A stretch of 64,000 nt of DNA, from NCBI RefSeq assembly GCF_050589645.1, contig NZ_JBNGOQ010000002.1:924153-988152 (forward strand), given 5' to 3'. This document shows positions 36,541 to 46,306 of this stretch, piece by piece. Positions within the stretch are counted from its first letter, which is position 1; every line of letters starts with the position of its first letter. This DNA is from JBNGOQ01 sp050589645. GTDB taxonomy: Bacteria > Bacteroidota > Bacteroidia > Flavobacteriales > Flavobacteriaceae. A model generated the notes under the pieces. It had not been told where the DNA came from, ran no database searches, and saw nothing but the letters and a program-made list of their open reading frames with translations. A program made the translations under genes and the position numbers.

Positions 36541-37971
36541 ATGCTGTTCAATTCATTCGAGTATTTGCTTTTTTTACCTATCGTCTTTATCATCTATTGG
36601 TTTTTTGTCAATAAGAATTTGAAGGTGCAAAATTTTACTTTGCTACTGGCTAGTTATATTTTTTATGGATGGTGGGATTGGCGATTCCTCTCCTTGATCA
36701 TATTCAGTTCCTTTGTGGACTATTTTTGCGGATTGGCCCTAGAAAAAGCAACGAAAAGAAAGCGGAAACGTCTTTGGCTTACCACAAGTATGTTGGTCAA
36801 TTTAGGCTTTTTAGGTATTTTTAAATACTTTAATTTCTTTTCTCAGTCCTTGGCAGAAGCCTTTGCCAAGGTAGGATATACAATGGATGCTCTTACATTG
36901 GATATCATCCTTCCTGTAGGAATCAGTTTTTACACCTTTCAGACAATGAGCTATACCATTGATATCTATCGGGAAAAGCTAAAGCCCACTAGAAACATCA
37001 TTGCCTTTTTTGCCTTTGTAAGTTTTTTTCCCCAGTTAGTGGCTGGGCCTATCGAAAGAGCTACAAATCTGCTTCCGCAGTTTTATAAAAAGAGAAAATT
37101 CAACTATGAAAACGCAACTGACGGACTTCGGCAAATTCTTTGGGGCTTGTTCAAAAAAATTGTGGTGGCAGATAACTGTGCTATCATAGTAAATGAAGTA
37201 TTTGCCAATCAATCAGAATATAATTCCAGTTCTTTGGTGATTGCAGCTGTCTTTTTTGCCTTTCAAATTTATGGGGATTTTTCCGGATATTCGGACATTG
37301 CCATTGGCACCGCAAGGCTTTTCGGCTTTAACCTAATGCAAAACTTCGCCTTTCCGTATTTTTCAAGGGATATTGCCGAATTCTGGAGACGTTGGCATAT
37401 TTCACTGTCCACATGGTTCAGGGACTATGTATATATTCCTTTAGGCGGTAGCCGGGGTGGCAACGCAATGAAAATAAGGAATACGTTCATCATTTTTGTA
37501 GTAAGCGGTTTTTGGCATGGTGCCAACTGGACCTTTATTATATGGGGATTTTTGAATGCACTGTACTTTTTACCTTTATTACTGCTTAAAAGAAACAGAA
37601 TAAATACCAATATGGTTGCAGAGGGAAACTTCTTTATCGGTGTTAGAGAAATCATTCAAGTTGGTACTACCTTTCTATTGACCATTTTGGCCTGGATCTT
37701 TTTCAGGGCCGATAGTCTTACAAGTGCCCTTATGTACATCAAATCAATTTTTAGCAAAACCTTGCTAAGCTTTCCAACGGTTGATCTGAAGCCTTTTCTC
37801 TTTATCACAGTGTTGATTTTTGTAGAATGGCTCCAACGTGATAAAAAACACGGATTGCAAATGAACAACTTAAAGCTAACTCCTATAAGGTGGAGCATCT
37901 ACGTTTTCGTTTTTTGCCTGATTTTGTTTTTCGGGGCCCAATCTCAATCTTTTATTTATTTTCAGTTTTAA
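36541..37971 (+). CDS. MBOAT-family O-acyltransferase (AlgI-like), copy 1
   Basis: A 476-residue protein with many membrane helices. Family markers are LPVGISFYTFQTMSYTIDIY, FFPQLVAGPIERA, EFWRRWHISLSTWFRDYVYI with PLGGSRGG, and GFWHGANWTF, which contains the catalytic His near residue 326. AlgI and PatA relatives carry acetyl groups across the inner membrane to a partner that places them on a polysaccharide. That partner is the SGNH-like protein starting one base after its stop. A second, clearly related MBOAT lies at 55455. Confidence 0.94.
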   Translation: MLFNSFEYLLFLPIVFIIYWFFVNKNLKVQNFTLLLASYIFYGWWDWRFLSLIIFSSFVDYFCGLALEKATKRKRKRLWLTTSMLVNLGFLGIFKYFNFFSQSLAEAFAKVGYTMDALTLDIILPVGISFYTFQTMSYTIDIYREKLKPTRNIIAFFAFVSFFPQLVAGPIERATNLLPQFYKKRKFNYENATDGLRQILWGLFKKIVVADNCAIIVNEVFANQSEYNSSSLVIAAVFFAFQIYGDFSGYSDIAIGTARLFGFNLMQNFAFPYFSRDIAEFWRRWHISLSTWFRDYVYIPLGGSRGGNAMKIRNTFIIFVVSGFWHGANWTFIIWGFLNALYFLPLLLLKRNRINTNMVAEGNFFIGVREIIQVGTTFLLTILAWIFFRADSLTSALMYIKSIFSKTLLSFPTVDLKPFLFITVLIFVEWLQRDKKHGLQMNNLKLTPIRWSIYVFVFCLILFFGAQSQSFIYFQF

Positions 37972-37972
37972 T

Positions 37973-38947
37973 ATGAAACAGTTTCTTATAAAATCATTGG
38001 TTTTTTTTAGTATCGTAGTCGCCATACTATCACTGGTACTGGTTAAATATGGCGGTTATGTGGATTACTTTTATGAAAAATTCACCTCTCCTAGAGCATC
38101 TTCCCTAATCCTGGGCGATTCTAGGAGTTTACAAGGTATTCAACCTGAAGTGATTAAGCAGTACTTCAATAATACCGAGGTTGAACGCCCTATCCTTAAC
38201 TACAGTTTTACGCTAAAACAAATTGCTTATGGACGCCCTTATACGGAAAGTATAAAGCGAAAACTGGATTCTACCACCAAAAATGGCCTTTTCATAATTT
38301 CGGTACACCCCTTTACTCTTTCTAATAGAACCGGGCAGCATGAAGAAGAAGAGGGCGTATTTTTCGAGGCAGACATGCCTCCCCATAATATGAAATATGT
38401 AAATAGAAGTCCCAACTATGAGTACCTTTATAAGAATTGGGATTACTTCCACTTTAGGGGTATCATCCGAAAATCATCAAAGACCCATAAAGATGGTTGG
38501 TTGGAGGAAACTAACCTTCCGGATGACAAAAAATTGCTTCAGCAGTGGAAACAGAACCAGGTAAGTCTTTATGGTGGATTTTCCGAAAAATGGAAAAAAT
38601 CTCCGGTTAGAATGGCCCATTTGGAGGAGTTGTGCAATTATTTAAACAAGCATGGGGAAGTGTTTATGCTTAGGATGCCGATTGACAACGACTTATTGCA
38701 GATCGAAAACGCCTACTGGGAAAATTTTGATAAGGACATGGACAAACTGTCCAAAAAACTCCATGTGGGCTATATCAACTTTAACACCTCGGAAAACCGC
38801 TTTCAAACCTATGACGGCATTCATATAGATAAGTTCGCCGGCGTGCCATTTACCGAAAACCTCTGTGACTCAATTTCCAGTATGCTAAAGGCTAGGAAAT
38901 ATGTGTTGGAAGATTCTAAGAAAGACCTTGATTTGGATTATGAGTAG
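37973..38947 (+). CDS. SGNH/AlgJ-like partner of MBOAT, copy 1
   Basis: A 324-residue membrane-anchored protein with one N-terminal helix (about 5-25). LILGDSRSLQGI near residue 47 resembles SGNH block I with its serine, and YDGIHIDKFAG near 280 has the D-x-x-H of block V. AlgJ, AlgX and PatB proteins of this kind accept acetyl from an MBOAT and esterify sugar hydroxyls in the periplasm. Direct adjacency to the MBOAT gene supports that. The 3' end overlaps the next gene by eight bases. Confidence 0.75.
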   Translation: MKQFLIKSLVFFSIVVAILSLVLVKYGGYVDYFYEKFTSPRASSLILGDSRSLQGIQPEVIKQYFNNTEVERPILNYSFTLKQIAYGRPYTESIKRKLDSTTKNGLFIISVHPFTLSNRTGQHEEEEGVFFEADMPPHNMKYVNRSPNYEYLYKNWDYFHFRGIIRKSSKTHKDGWLEETNLPDDKKLLQQWKQNQVSLYGGFSEKWKKSPVRMAHLEELCNYLNKHGEVFMLRMPIDNDLLQIENAYWENFDKDMDKLSKKLHVGYINFNTSENRFQTYDGIHIDKFAGVPFTENLCDSISSMLKARKYVLEDSKKDLDLDYE

Positions 38948-40154
38948 TACTGTTAAAAATATTTTGCTTATCGTACCCTATGGTGGCGTGGGCGGGATGG
39001 AACGCCTGGTCCATAATTTTTATAAGCACTATAAAACGCAGGGAAATAATCTTAAAGTACTCAAATTCATAAAGTTGAACAATGATTTAATCAATTTTGA
39101 GGAGGATGAGCTTTTTTTGAAACCTTATGACTTTGGGTCCATGTCACGGTTAGAACGAATTATGTTCTATTTTAAATCACCTTTGAGGCTTCGAAAGATT
39201 ATAAAAAAACACAATGTCACACATTCCATAGCGTTCGGTGATATGGCCAATCTTTTTAGTTCCCTAACGTTTACAAAAGAATTTAAGGTCGGTAGCATAC
39301 ATGCCTTGAAAAGTGTTGAACTTAAAAACAAAACACTCTTCAATAAAATTGTCGGAATAGGGTACCGGACCTCCTACCGCCATTTGGACAAACTGGTTTG
39401 TATAAGCAAGGCCATAAAAGAAGACCTTAGAAAAAACTGTGGTTATAGGTTCAACAATATGGAAATAATATACAATCCGCATAATATTGAAGATATTATT
39501 ACACAGAGCAATGAACCGATAACAGATAAAAGTGAACTTGAGATTTTTGAAAAGGAAGTCGTCCTATTTCTAGGAAGATTGTCCCTTCAAAAATCTCCTT
39601 GGCACCTAGTAAAAGCGTTTTCCATTCTGAGAAAATCGCATAAAGACGTCAATTTAGTATTGATGGGAGATGGAGATAGTCGGGTTTTGGAACATCTAAA
39701 GTTGCTCATTGCGAAACTTGATTTGGACAAAAAGGTCTTCCTAATAGGAAGACGGAGCAATCCGTATAAATATATTAAGAGTTCCAAATTACTTGCACTT
39801 TCCTCACATTATGAAGGAACACCCAATGTAATTGTAGAGGCAATCGCTGTAGGTACACCTATAGTTTCCTCCAATTGCACAGATGGCATTTTGGAATTAA
39901 TGAGCCTGACGCACCACAATGAAAGTCAAGAAAATATAGTTACCGAATCTGGCGTTGTTACCCCGAATCTTTTTGACGGGCAATTGGGGATACCGGAAAC
40001 CGATGAAATTCTCCAAAGGGAAAGGGATTTTGCTGATGCCATGTATTCCATTTTGCGAAGTAATATCTTTAAGGTAAAACTCGAACAAAACAGGGCAGAA
40101 CTCCTAAGTAAATTCAACTTGGTAAAAGTTGCCTCAAAATACATGCGACAATAA
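38940..40154 (+). CDS. Family 4 glycosyltransferase
   Basis: A 404-residue GT-B enzyme. Start chosen at the ATG at 38940, giving MSSTVKNILLIVPYGGVGGM; the frame stays open 13 codons upstream within the preceding gene. Recognisable parts are VVLFLGRLSLQKSPWHLVKAF, LMGDGD, and SSHYEGTPNVIVEAIAVGTPIVSS with the E-x7-E donor-binding pattern. Family 4 enzymes are retaining transferases. Donor cannot be told. Confidence 0.9.
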   Translation: MSSTVKNILLIVPYGGVGGMERLVHNFYKHYKTQGNNLKVLKFIKLNNDLINFEEDELFLKPYDFGSMSRLERIMFYFKSPLRLRKIIKKHNVTHSIAFGDMANLFSSLTFTKEFKVGSIHALKSVELKNKTLFNKIVGIGYRTSYRHLDKLVCISKAIKEDLRKNCGYRFNNMEIIYNPHNIEDIITQSNEPITDKSELEIFEKEVVLFLGRLSLQKSPWHLVKAFSILRKSHKDVNLVLMGDGDSRVLEHLKLLIAKLDLDKKVFLIGRRSNPYKYIKSSKLLALSSHYEGTPNVIVEAIAVGTPIVSSNCTDGILELMSLTHHNESQENIVTESGVVTPNLFDGQLGIPETDEILQRERDFADAMYSILRSNIFKVKLEQNRAELLSKFNLVKVASKYMRQ

Positions 40155-40198
40155 CATAAAAAATAGATGTTTGCACCGATGGTAAATAATGCGATAAG

Positions 40199-41275
40199 AT
40201 GATCGACTTTGTTCCTTTAGAGTACTACTACCCCATATTTATGAATGGAACGTTGATCATTGTTCTTTTTACATTACTGCATACCGCTGTATTGAAGATT
40301 AATGATCCACGGAATATTTCGTTCATCAACGTTATAGGTTTTCTTATGCTCGTCTTTCTAATTTTTTATATTGGACTTAGGCCGGTAAGCGGAAGATACT
40401 TTGTTGATATGCGTACTTACGCAACTCATTTTGAACATTACCGGACCGGCGGAGAAGTCATCTCAAAAAAAGATGTATTCTTCCATTATTTTATGAAATT
40501 TTCCTCCCAAATTATGAGCGTTCACAGCTTTTTTCTTATCTGTGCCACGGTTTATCTATATCCCATGTACAGGGTTTCAAAGGCATTTTTCCACAAGTAT
40601 TGGTTCTATTCATTTTTGTTATTGGTAGTTTCCCTTTCCTTCTGGACCTATGGTGTTAATGGTATCCGAAATGGAATGGCCACTTCCCTTTTTCTAATGG
40701 CAATTTCATTTAAAGATCGGAAACTTTGGACCTTTGCGTTTTTCATCCTGGCAAGTCTGTTCCACAGAACGCTCCTGCTTCCGATTGGAGCCTATTTGTT
40801 AACTCTTTTTTATAATGACCCAAAAAGCTATCTTAAGTTTTGGCTTGTGGCGATACCACTTTCCATAGTGCTTGGAGGTTTCTGGACCTCCTTATTCACT
40901 GCTTTGGGCTTTGCGGACGATAGATTAGGGGCCTATTTATCTTCCCAGGAGAATTCCGGTTTTAGGTTCGATTTTCTAATTTACAGCGCGTCAGCTGTTG
41001 TTACCGGATGGTATTTTATTTATAAAAAAGGGTTTAAGGATTTAACATACTACCATCTATACAACACCTATTTAATTACAAACGCCTTTTGGATTTTAGT
41101 CATTAGGGCCAATTTTTCCAATCGTTTTGCGTACCTGTCCTGGTTTATGATGGCAGTGGTCATTATTTACCCGTTTTTGATGTCTTCGATACAAAGGCAA
41201 AATTTGAAAATAGGTAGGGTAATTTTTTGCTATGCTGCGTTTACCTATTTTATGACCTACGTATATTATGGTTAG
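40199..41275 (+). CDS. EpsG-like/Wzy-type polysaccharide polymerase
   Basis: A 358-residue protein with about ten membrane segments. YIGLRPVSGRYFVDMRTYATHF, then FFLICATVYLYPMYRVSKAF and YGVNGIRNGMATSLFLMAIS with ASLFHRTLLLP fit the EpsG family: R-P...D...Y early, then N-x-x-R-x-x-x-A and the HxT/S segment. These proteins join lipid-linked repeat units in the periplasm. It is the only Wzy candidate in the locus. Sequence conservation in the family is low, so the call rests on topology, these short motifs and context. Confidence 0.78.
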   Translation: MIDFVPLEYYYPIFMNGTLIIVLFTLLHTAVLKINDPRNISFINVIGFLMLVFLIFYIGLRPVSGRYFVDMRTYATHFEHYRTGGEVISKKDVFFHYFMKFSSQIMSVHSFFLICATVYLYPMYRVSKAFFHKYWFYSFLLLVVSLSFWTYGVNGIRNGMATSLFLMAISFKDRKLWTFAFFILASLFHRTLLLPIGAYLLTLFYNDPKSYLKFWLVAIPLSIVLGGFWTSLFTALGFADDRLGAYLSSQENSGFRFDFLIYSASAVVTGWYFIYKKGFKDLTYYHLYNTYLITNAFWILVIRANFSNRFAYLSWFMMAVVIIYPFLMSSIQRQNLKIGRVIFCYAAFTYFMTYVYYG

Positions 41276-41293
41276 CCAACCCTAATTCCAACA

Positions 41294-42205
41294 ATGATGA
41301 AAACACTTACCGTTTTTACTCCAACATACAATCGTGCCTATTGTTTGGGGCAATGTTATGAAAGTTTGGTAAAACAAACCAATCAAGATTTTATTTGGTT
41401 AATAATAGATGATGGGTCTGTAGATAATACCGCCGAGGTTGTGAAAAATTGGATAGACGAGGATAAAATTGCCATTAAATATCACTATCAGGCTAATCAG
41501 GGAATGCATGGAGCCCACAATACCGCCTATGATTTAATACACACAGAGTTGAACGTATGTATTGATTCGGATGATTTTATGCCACCGGATGCTGTTGACA
41601 ACATTTTACTTTTTTGGACAACTTCTGAAAAGAATGCCAAAATAGCAGGCTTAATAGGGTTGGATGCGTATAAGGATGGAAAGATAATCGGCAGGGAATT
41701 TCCCAATCACCTTCTTAGCGCCACCCTAGAGGATCTCTATCACATTCATAAAATACACGGAGACAAAAAAATTGTATATCGTACCGAGGTGGTCAAGCAA
41801 CACAGTAGGTATCCGATTTTCGAAGATGAGCGCTTTGTACCATTGGGAACCCTATATTTGCTTATAGACAAGGATTATTCGCTGCTTTGCCTCAATAAGG
41901 TTCTTTGCATAGTAGAATACATGGCTGATGGGTCATCCAGAAATATTATCAAACAATACAAAAGACATCCCAAAGGATTTCGCTATGCGCGTATTGTAAA
42001 CATGAAGAAAAGTCGTTTTTTTAAAGTCCGATTGAAGAATGCGATCCACTATGTTTCACACAGTCTTTTTTTAAAAGATTGGAGAATGCTATCAAAATCA
42101 CCAAAACCGCTAATGACCCTATTGGTATTTCCTTTGGGTTTACTACTTTATTTATATGTTAATTATAAAGCCAGGGAAACGTCCCCAATTGCTAAGAAAG
42201 AGTAG
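41294..42205 (+). CDS. Family 2 glycosyltransferase
   Basis: A 303-residue GT2 enzyme. MMKTLTVFTPTYNRAYCLGQ, WLIIDDGSVDNT and CIDSDDFMPPDAV near residue 95 give the nucleotide and metal sites. The C-terminal hydrophobic stretch (LMTLLVFPLGLLLYLYV) is a probable membrane anchor. Its stop is directly followed by the ATG of the next glycosyltransferase. A second Met three bases later (41297) is an equal start choice. Confidence 0.9.
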   Translation: MMKTLTVFTPTYNRAYCLGQCYESLVKQTNQDFIWLIIDDGSVDNTAEVVKNWIDEDKIAIKYHYQANQGMHGAHNTAYDLIHTELNVCIDSDDFMPPDAVDNILLFWTTSEKNAKIAGLIGLDAYKDGKIIGREFPNHLLSATLEDLYHIHKIHGDKKIVYRTEVVKQHSRYPIFEDERFVPLGTLYLLIDKDYSLLCLNKVLCIVEYMADGSSRNIIKQYKRHPKGFRYARIVNMKKSRFFKVRLKNAIHYVSHSLFLKDWRMLSKSPKPLMTLLVFPLGLLLYLYVNYKARETSPIAKKE

Positions 42206-43315
42206 ATGAAAATTTTGCATATCATTAATTCGCTCGAGTTCGGTGGTGCTGAAAAGCTGCTGGTAGATACCCTTCCTGTTTATGTATCCAAAGGTCTTAA
42301 CGCCGATGTGCTGGTACTAAAAGAAAAAGAAACACCTTTTATGCTGCAACTTTCAAAAGTGCAGGGAGTTAACATTTTGTCCATAAAGAAGATAAACGGT
42401 TTATATAACCCGCTCTACATTATTAAATTGCTTAAATACATTCAGAACTATGACATTGTGCATGTACACTTGTTTCCTGCAATTTATTGGGCCTCACTTT
42501 CTAGTTTCCTGTTTCGAAAAAGGACATGTCTTGTTTTAACCGAACATAATACGGAGAATAGAAGAAGGAAATTATTGATTTTTAAGTATTTGGATCGGTT
42601 CATATATCGTAGGTATTCGAAAATAATAGCAATTTCGGAGGCCGTACGTATAAATTTAGAAAATCACCTAGGTTCAAAATTCAAAAACATCGTTCAAATC
42701 AACAATGGTATTGATTTGAACATCTTTAAGAAGGCCATACCCTACGAAAAAAAAGATTTGGGGTTGGAAAAAGACACTAAAACGATTATTCAAGTTTCAA
42801 GTTTTACCGCTCAGAAGGATCAGACAACCCTGATCAGGGCAATGGTTCAACTCCCAAAAAGGGTACATTTACAACTGGTGGGCGATGGCCCCCTGCGGGA
42901 AGATGCCATAAAATTGGTCCTTTCATTGGGGCTAGAAGACAGAGTTCATTTTTTAGGTCATAGAACAGACGTACCAAGACTATTAAAAACTTCGGATATT
43001 AGCGTGCTTTCCTCTCATTATGAAGGTTTTGGTTTGGCCATGGTTGAGGGGATGGCAGCGGGCAATGCCTGCCTTGGTTCCAATGTGCCCGGTTTATCAG
43101 AAATAATAGGGGAAGATGGGATTTTGTTCCCTCCTGGCGATGAAATTGTACTTAGACAGAAACTATTTCGTTTAATTCATGATAAGGATTACTTTAGAAA
43201 TACGGTAAAAAAATGTAAGCAAAAAGCTGAGTCATATGACTGCAAATTAATGGTTCAAAGGCACATTGATCTCTATCGATCCCTTTATGACCGTCATGAC
43301 ATCTCCTTAAAATAG
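42206..43315 (+). CDS. Family 4 glycosyltransferase
   Basis: A 369-residue GT-B enzyme. MKILHIINSLEFGGAEKLLV is the usual N-terminus of family 4 capsule enzymes; LTEHNTENRRR, TIIQVSSFTAQKDQTTLIRA, LVGDGPLREDA and SSHYEGFGLAMVEGMAAGNA follow with E-x7-E. It sits without a gap after a GT2 gene, so the two probably add successive sugars. Specificity unknown. Confidence 0.92.
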   Translation: MKILHIINSLEFGGAEKLLVDTLPVYVSKGLNADVLVLKEKETPFMLQLSKVQGVNILSIKKINGLYNPLYIIKLLKYIQNYDIVHVHLFPAIYWASLSSFLFRKRTCLVLTEHNTENRRRKLLIFKYLDRFIYRRYSKIIAISEAVRINLENHLGSKFKNIVQINNGIDLNIFKKAIPYEKKDLGLEKDTKTIIQVSSFTAQKDQTTLIRAMVQLPKRVHLQLVGDGPLREDAIKLVLSLGLEDRVHFLGHRTDVPRLLKTSDISVLSSHYEGFGLAMVEGMAAGNACLGSNVPGLSEIIGEDGILFPPGDEIVLRQKLFRLIHDKDYFRNTVKKCKQKAESYDCKLMVQRHIDLYRSLYDRHDISLK

Positions 43316-43322
43316 TAATCGG

Positions 43323-44297
43323 ATGAAAAGAAATATTACCCTAGACTTTACCAAATTGATACTTAGTTTTTTGGTGGTAATCATTCACAATCCCATATTC
43401 ACTGATTTTCGTTTTTTTTCCAACCTCATAACAAATGGACTGGCACGAATTGCTGTTCCTTGTTTTTTTGTTTTAAACGGCCTATATATTGGAAAAGTCC
43501 TTAGCAATAGGGCTTCGTTTAGAAAGTATTTGAAAAAAGTTTTTACTTTTTATGTAGTTTGGATGCTCATTTATGCCCCTTTTTATCTGTTTCATTACAC
43601 AGAAGACCTTACCAAATCAATTCTTACTAATGTTTCTTCAATTTTATTTGGTTTCTGGCATTTATGGTATATCGTAGGTTTGATTGGAGGCGCAAGTTGC
43701 CTTTATTATTTGAAAACAAAAGGGGTTGGTGATAAAAAACTACTTCGGATCGCAATTTTTCTGTTTGGTATAGGATGGGGCATTCAACAACTGGAGTTGT
43801 TCTACCCAAATGAGGAAGGGCTTCTAGGCTCCATTATCAGATCTAGCTACCCATCCAGAAATTTTCTTTTCATGGGGCTTCCCTTTATAGCTATTGGTTA
43901 TCTAATTTCCAAAGAGTCCTTTGTAGCCCGTATTAAACAAAAACTTATAAGTATCCCCTTTTTGCTTTTCCTGTTTACCTTGCTATTTTCAGAGACCATA
44001 CTACACTATTTTTTAATAGGAAGACGCGGATTTGATTTTTATATATCATTGATTTTGTTATGTCCAATTTTGATTATGTTTTTAGAGAAGAAATCAAAAA
44101 CGGTTGAGGTGAAAGATGATTTTATCTCAAAATTATCTGCCGCGATATATTTTATACACCCCTTGACCTTATTTTTGATCAAAAACACATTTCCCGATTT
44201 TGAAAGTACCGGAAGTTATATACTTATCCTGTTTTTTTCAATGATTTTGGGAACAGCCCTGGTATATGCCAACAAAAGACTTAAAATATTTTTTTAA
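43323..44297 (+). CDS. Acyltransferase-3 family membrane protein
   Basis: A 324-residue protein with about ten membrane helices. ITLDFTKLILSFLVVIIHN near the N-terminus holds the D...K...H pattern of the family, and ARIAVPCFFVLNGLYIG matches the following helix. FWHLWYIVGLIGG is a second family segment. Such enzymes O-acetylate surface polysaccharides using acetyl-CoA. It is the third O-acylation activity within the locus, besides the two MBOAT systems. Confidence 0.88.
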   Translation: MKRNITLDFTKLILSFLVVIIHNPIFTDFRFFSNLITNGLARIAVPCFFVLNGLYIGKVLSNRASFRKYLKKVFTFYVVWMLIYAPFYLFHYTEDLTKSILTNVSSILFGFWHLWYIVGLIGGASCLYYLKTKGVGDKKLLRIAIFLFGIGWGIQQLELFYPNEEGLLGSIIRSSYPSRNFLFMGLPFIAIGYLISKESFVARIKQKLISIPFLLFLFTLLFSETILHYFLIGRRGFDFYISLILLCPILIMFLEKKSKTVEVKDDFISKLSAAIYFIHPLTLFLIKNTFPDFESTGSYILILFFSMILGTALVYANKRLKIFF

Positions 44298-44315
44298 TCT
44301 AACATCCATTCCAAG

Positions 44316-44753
44316 ATGAATTCTAATCCGCAGACCGATTTATTGGAACATACCAAAAAGAACATTATTTTCTTTGATGGGGTTTGTAATCTGTGCAATG
44401 GGTTTGTTGATTTTGTGATACGAAGAGACAAAAAAATGAAGCTCCACTACGCCTCTTTACAGCAAGATGTTGCGCGGCGAATACTTAAGGAGGAGAATAT
44501 CGTAATCGGAGAACATTTTTCTACCATTTATTATTATCACGATGGTAAGCTGTATAAGCGGTCAACCGCAATTTTACGGATTCTTAAGGAATTGACCTGG
44601 CCGTATAGGGCAATCTCGTTCATTGGGTTTGCCTTCCCTCCTATTGTCCGAAATTGGGTGTATGATTTTCTCTCAAGAAACAGATATCGATTTTTTGGTA
44701 AGAGGGAAACCTGTAGATTACCTTCACCAGAAGAAAAAAAACAATTTTTATAA
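44316..44753 (+). CDS. DCC-family thiol-disulfide oxidoreductase-like protein
   Basis: A 145-residue DUF393 protein. The family motif is FFDGVCNLCNGFVDF with Asp21, Cys24 and Cys27 (D-x2-C-x2-C), followed by HYASLQ and a C-terminal R-x-x-x-F-G segment (RNRYRFFGKRETCRLPS). Members have a thioredoxin-like prediction and are often fused or adjacent to HTTM (carboxylase-like) membrane proteins. That neighbour pattern holds here: two genes downstream is such a membrane protein. No signal peptide, so cytoplasmic. Confidence 0.9.
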   Translation: MNSNPQTDLLEHTKKNIIFFDGVCNLCNGFVDFVIRRDKKMKLHYASLQQDVARRILKEENIVIGEHFSTIYYYHDGKLYKRSTAILRILKELTWPYRAISFIGFAFPPIVRNWVYDFLSRNRYRFFGKRETCRLPSPEEKKQFL

Positions 44754-44771
44754 CGTCCAAAACCTAATAAT

Positions 44772-45248
44772 ATGATAAAAAAACACTCACTTTTGAACTA
44801 CCTTTTGCCTGGACTGATGCTCTTCTTCTTTGCAAGAAACCTCGTTCTTGTGGAAACCGACCATATGGATAGCTGGATGGGTGGAGGAATGCGCATGTTT
44901 GGCAAAATCGATAAAATGCTCTATCGCGTTTCTGGTTTTAACGTTGATTATAATAACAAGACCTATTTTGTGAACCTGAGGAATATTCCCGAATTGGAGG
45001 ACGAAGATGTGGCGGCCCGGATTCTTCCAAACGATGAACGAATTAATGAAATTCTGAATACAATAGGCGATAATTACCGTTGGTGCTATGACAAAGCCTC
45101 TGACAAAATATACTTGGGGAATGAAGTTGCTCCGTGCGATGTAGCTCTAAACAAAGATGCCATTACCAATTTTCAGGTGTATTCGGTGACATTTCAACGC
45201 GACTCCAAGCGGGTAGATTTACAATTGTTGAACGAAGCCAATAAATAA
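44772..45248 (+). CDS. Unknown single-helix anchored protein between DCC and membrane gene
   Basis: I do not recognise a family. It has 158 residues with a hydrophobic N-terminus (LNYLLPGLMLFFFARNLVLV) that should anchor it, leaving about 130 residues outside the membrane. The exposed part has an early HMDSWMGGGMRMFGKI segment with many Met and Gly residues, and two Cys (CYDKASD and APCDVAL) that could pair. Gaps of 18 and 9 bp put it in one unit with the DCC protein and the multi-helix membrane protein. Confidence 0.7.
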   Translation: MIKKHSLLNYLLPGLMLFFFARNLVLVETDHMDSWMGGGMRMFGKIDKMLYRVSGFNVDYNNKTYFVNLRNIPELEDEDVAARILPNDERINEILNTIGDNYRWCYDKASDKIYLGNEVAPCDVALNKDAITNFQVYSVTFQRDSKRVDLQLLNEANK

Positions 45249-45257
45249 TTTCAAGTC

Positions 45258-46181
45258 ATGATTACAAATTATTTAAAAGAAATAAAGTCCAAGTTAGATC
45301 AAACAATCGAGATCAAGGATGCAGATCATAGATTGTCCCTTGTTTTGCAAATGTTACTGCTTATCTTTTTAATATTTATGTATGACAATGGATATCTGTC
45401 CATTTTCATTCCGGTAATTGTCATTCCAGGGATTCTTTTCAAAAGTGTGCGAGAAAACCCATACTTCTGGGTGCTTCTCAGTTTTTTGGGATGTACTTTT
45501 TATTTGGTTTTAGATCTAGTGGGGTACGTACCTAATCATAAGCATATATTTGCCTATGTAATCCTTGCGGTGACCTTGGCCATGTTTCTCAAAAAGCAGA
45601 TTCATCCCTTGTCCTTTCTGCAAACCCAAGCAAGATACATTATTGGGCTTTGCTTTCTTTTTGCGACCATAGGTAAGTTTTTGGCACCGGAATTCTTAAA
45701 CGGCGCTTTCTTTGAATTTACCAATACTTCCGACCCAAGATTTTTTGGCTTCACCTCCCTTTTCGGGGAAGTAGATCTTGCGTTACTTAAGGAAAATGAA
45801 GACCATTTAACGCAGCTTGTCAGAACCAGCAACCCATCTGATTTCTTTGTCCTTAATGGAGCTAAGGAAATTAGTGGTTTCGGAATAATTATTTCGTATT
45901 GGACTATTCTGATTGAAGGTATGATTGCCCTAAGTTTTTGCCTACCCAGAAAAACGCTGCTGTCAAAATATCGAAATATCTTTTTGGTCATTTTTATTTT
46001 GACCACTTATCCGATCGCGACCGTTACGGGATTTGCCATTATTCTGACCAGTTTGGGCTTTATTCAATCCCTTGATAAAAACCATGGGCTTACCAATTTT
46101 TCATGGTTCTATCTATTCGTTTTTGTGTTATTGCCCTTAAATTATTTTCCCTTTACAAGAATCTTGACCCTGTTTCAGTAG
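45258..46181 (+). CDS. HTTM/DoxX-like multi-helix membrane protein
   Basis: A 307-residue protein with about eight membrane helices, last in the 19-kb plus-strand block. QTQARYIIGLCFLFATIGKFLAPEFLNG resembles the first conserved helix of HTTM or DoxX-like proteins (R-x-x-x-G...F...K). HTTM proteins are relatives of vitamin-K-dependent carboxylase; many co-occur with DCC proteins like the one two genes upstream. I see no certain catalytic residues, so the family call is tentative. Confidence 0.6.
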   Translation: MITNYLKEIKSKLDQTIEIKDADHRLSLVLQMLLLIFLIFMYDNGYLSIFIPVIVIPGILFKSVRENPYFWVLLSFLGCTFYLVLDLVGYVPNHKHIFAYVILAVTLAMFLKKQIHPLSFLQTQARYIIGLCFLFATIGKFLAPEFLNGAFFEFTNTSDPRFFGFTSLFGEVDLALLKENEDHLTQLVRTSNPSDFFVLNGAKEISGFGIIISYWTILIEGMIALSFCLPRKTLLSKYRNIFLVIFILTTYPIATVTGFAIILTSLGFIQSLDKNHGLTNFSWFYLFVFVLLPLNYFPFTRILTLFQ

Positions 46182-46235
46182 CTTTACACGGCGTGTGGGC
46201 CTAGCTGGGCTATATTGGCACTAATGGGTCTCTAT

Positions 46236-46276
46236 ACAACAAAAAGAGAGCGGGTAGCCCGCTCTCTTTTTGTTGT
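46236..46276. terminator. Bidirectional intrinsic terminator, perfect 19-bp stem
   Basis: The 19 bases at 46236-46254 are exactly complementary to 46258-46276, with a three-base loop TAG. The GC core (GAGAGCGGG) is flanked by A5 on the left and T5 on the right, so it can stop transcription from either side. It lies between the convergent membrane-protein and beta-helix genes. Confidence 0.9.
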
Positions 46277-46306
46277 ATTCAATTTATACTTAATTATTAG
46301 TGTTCG

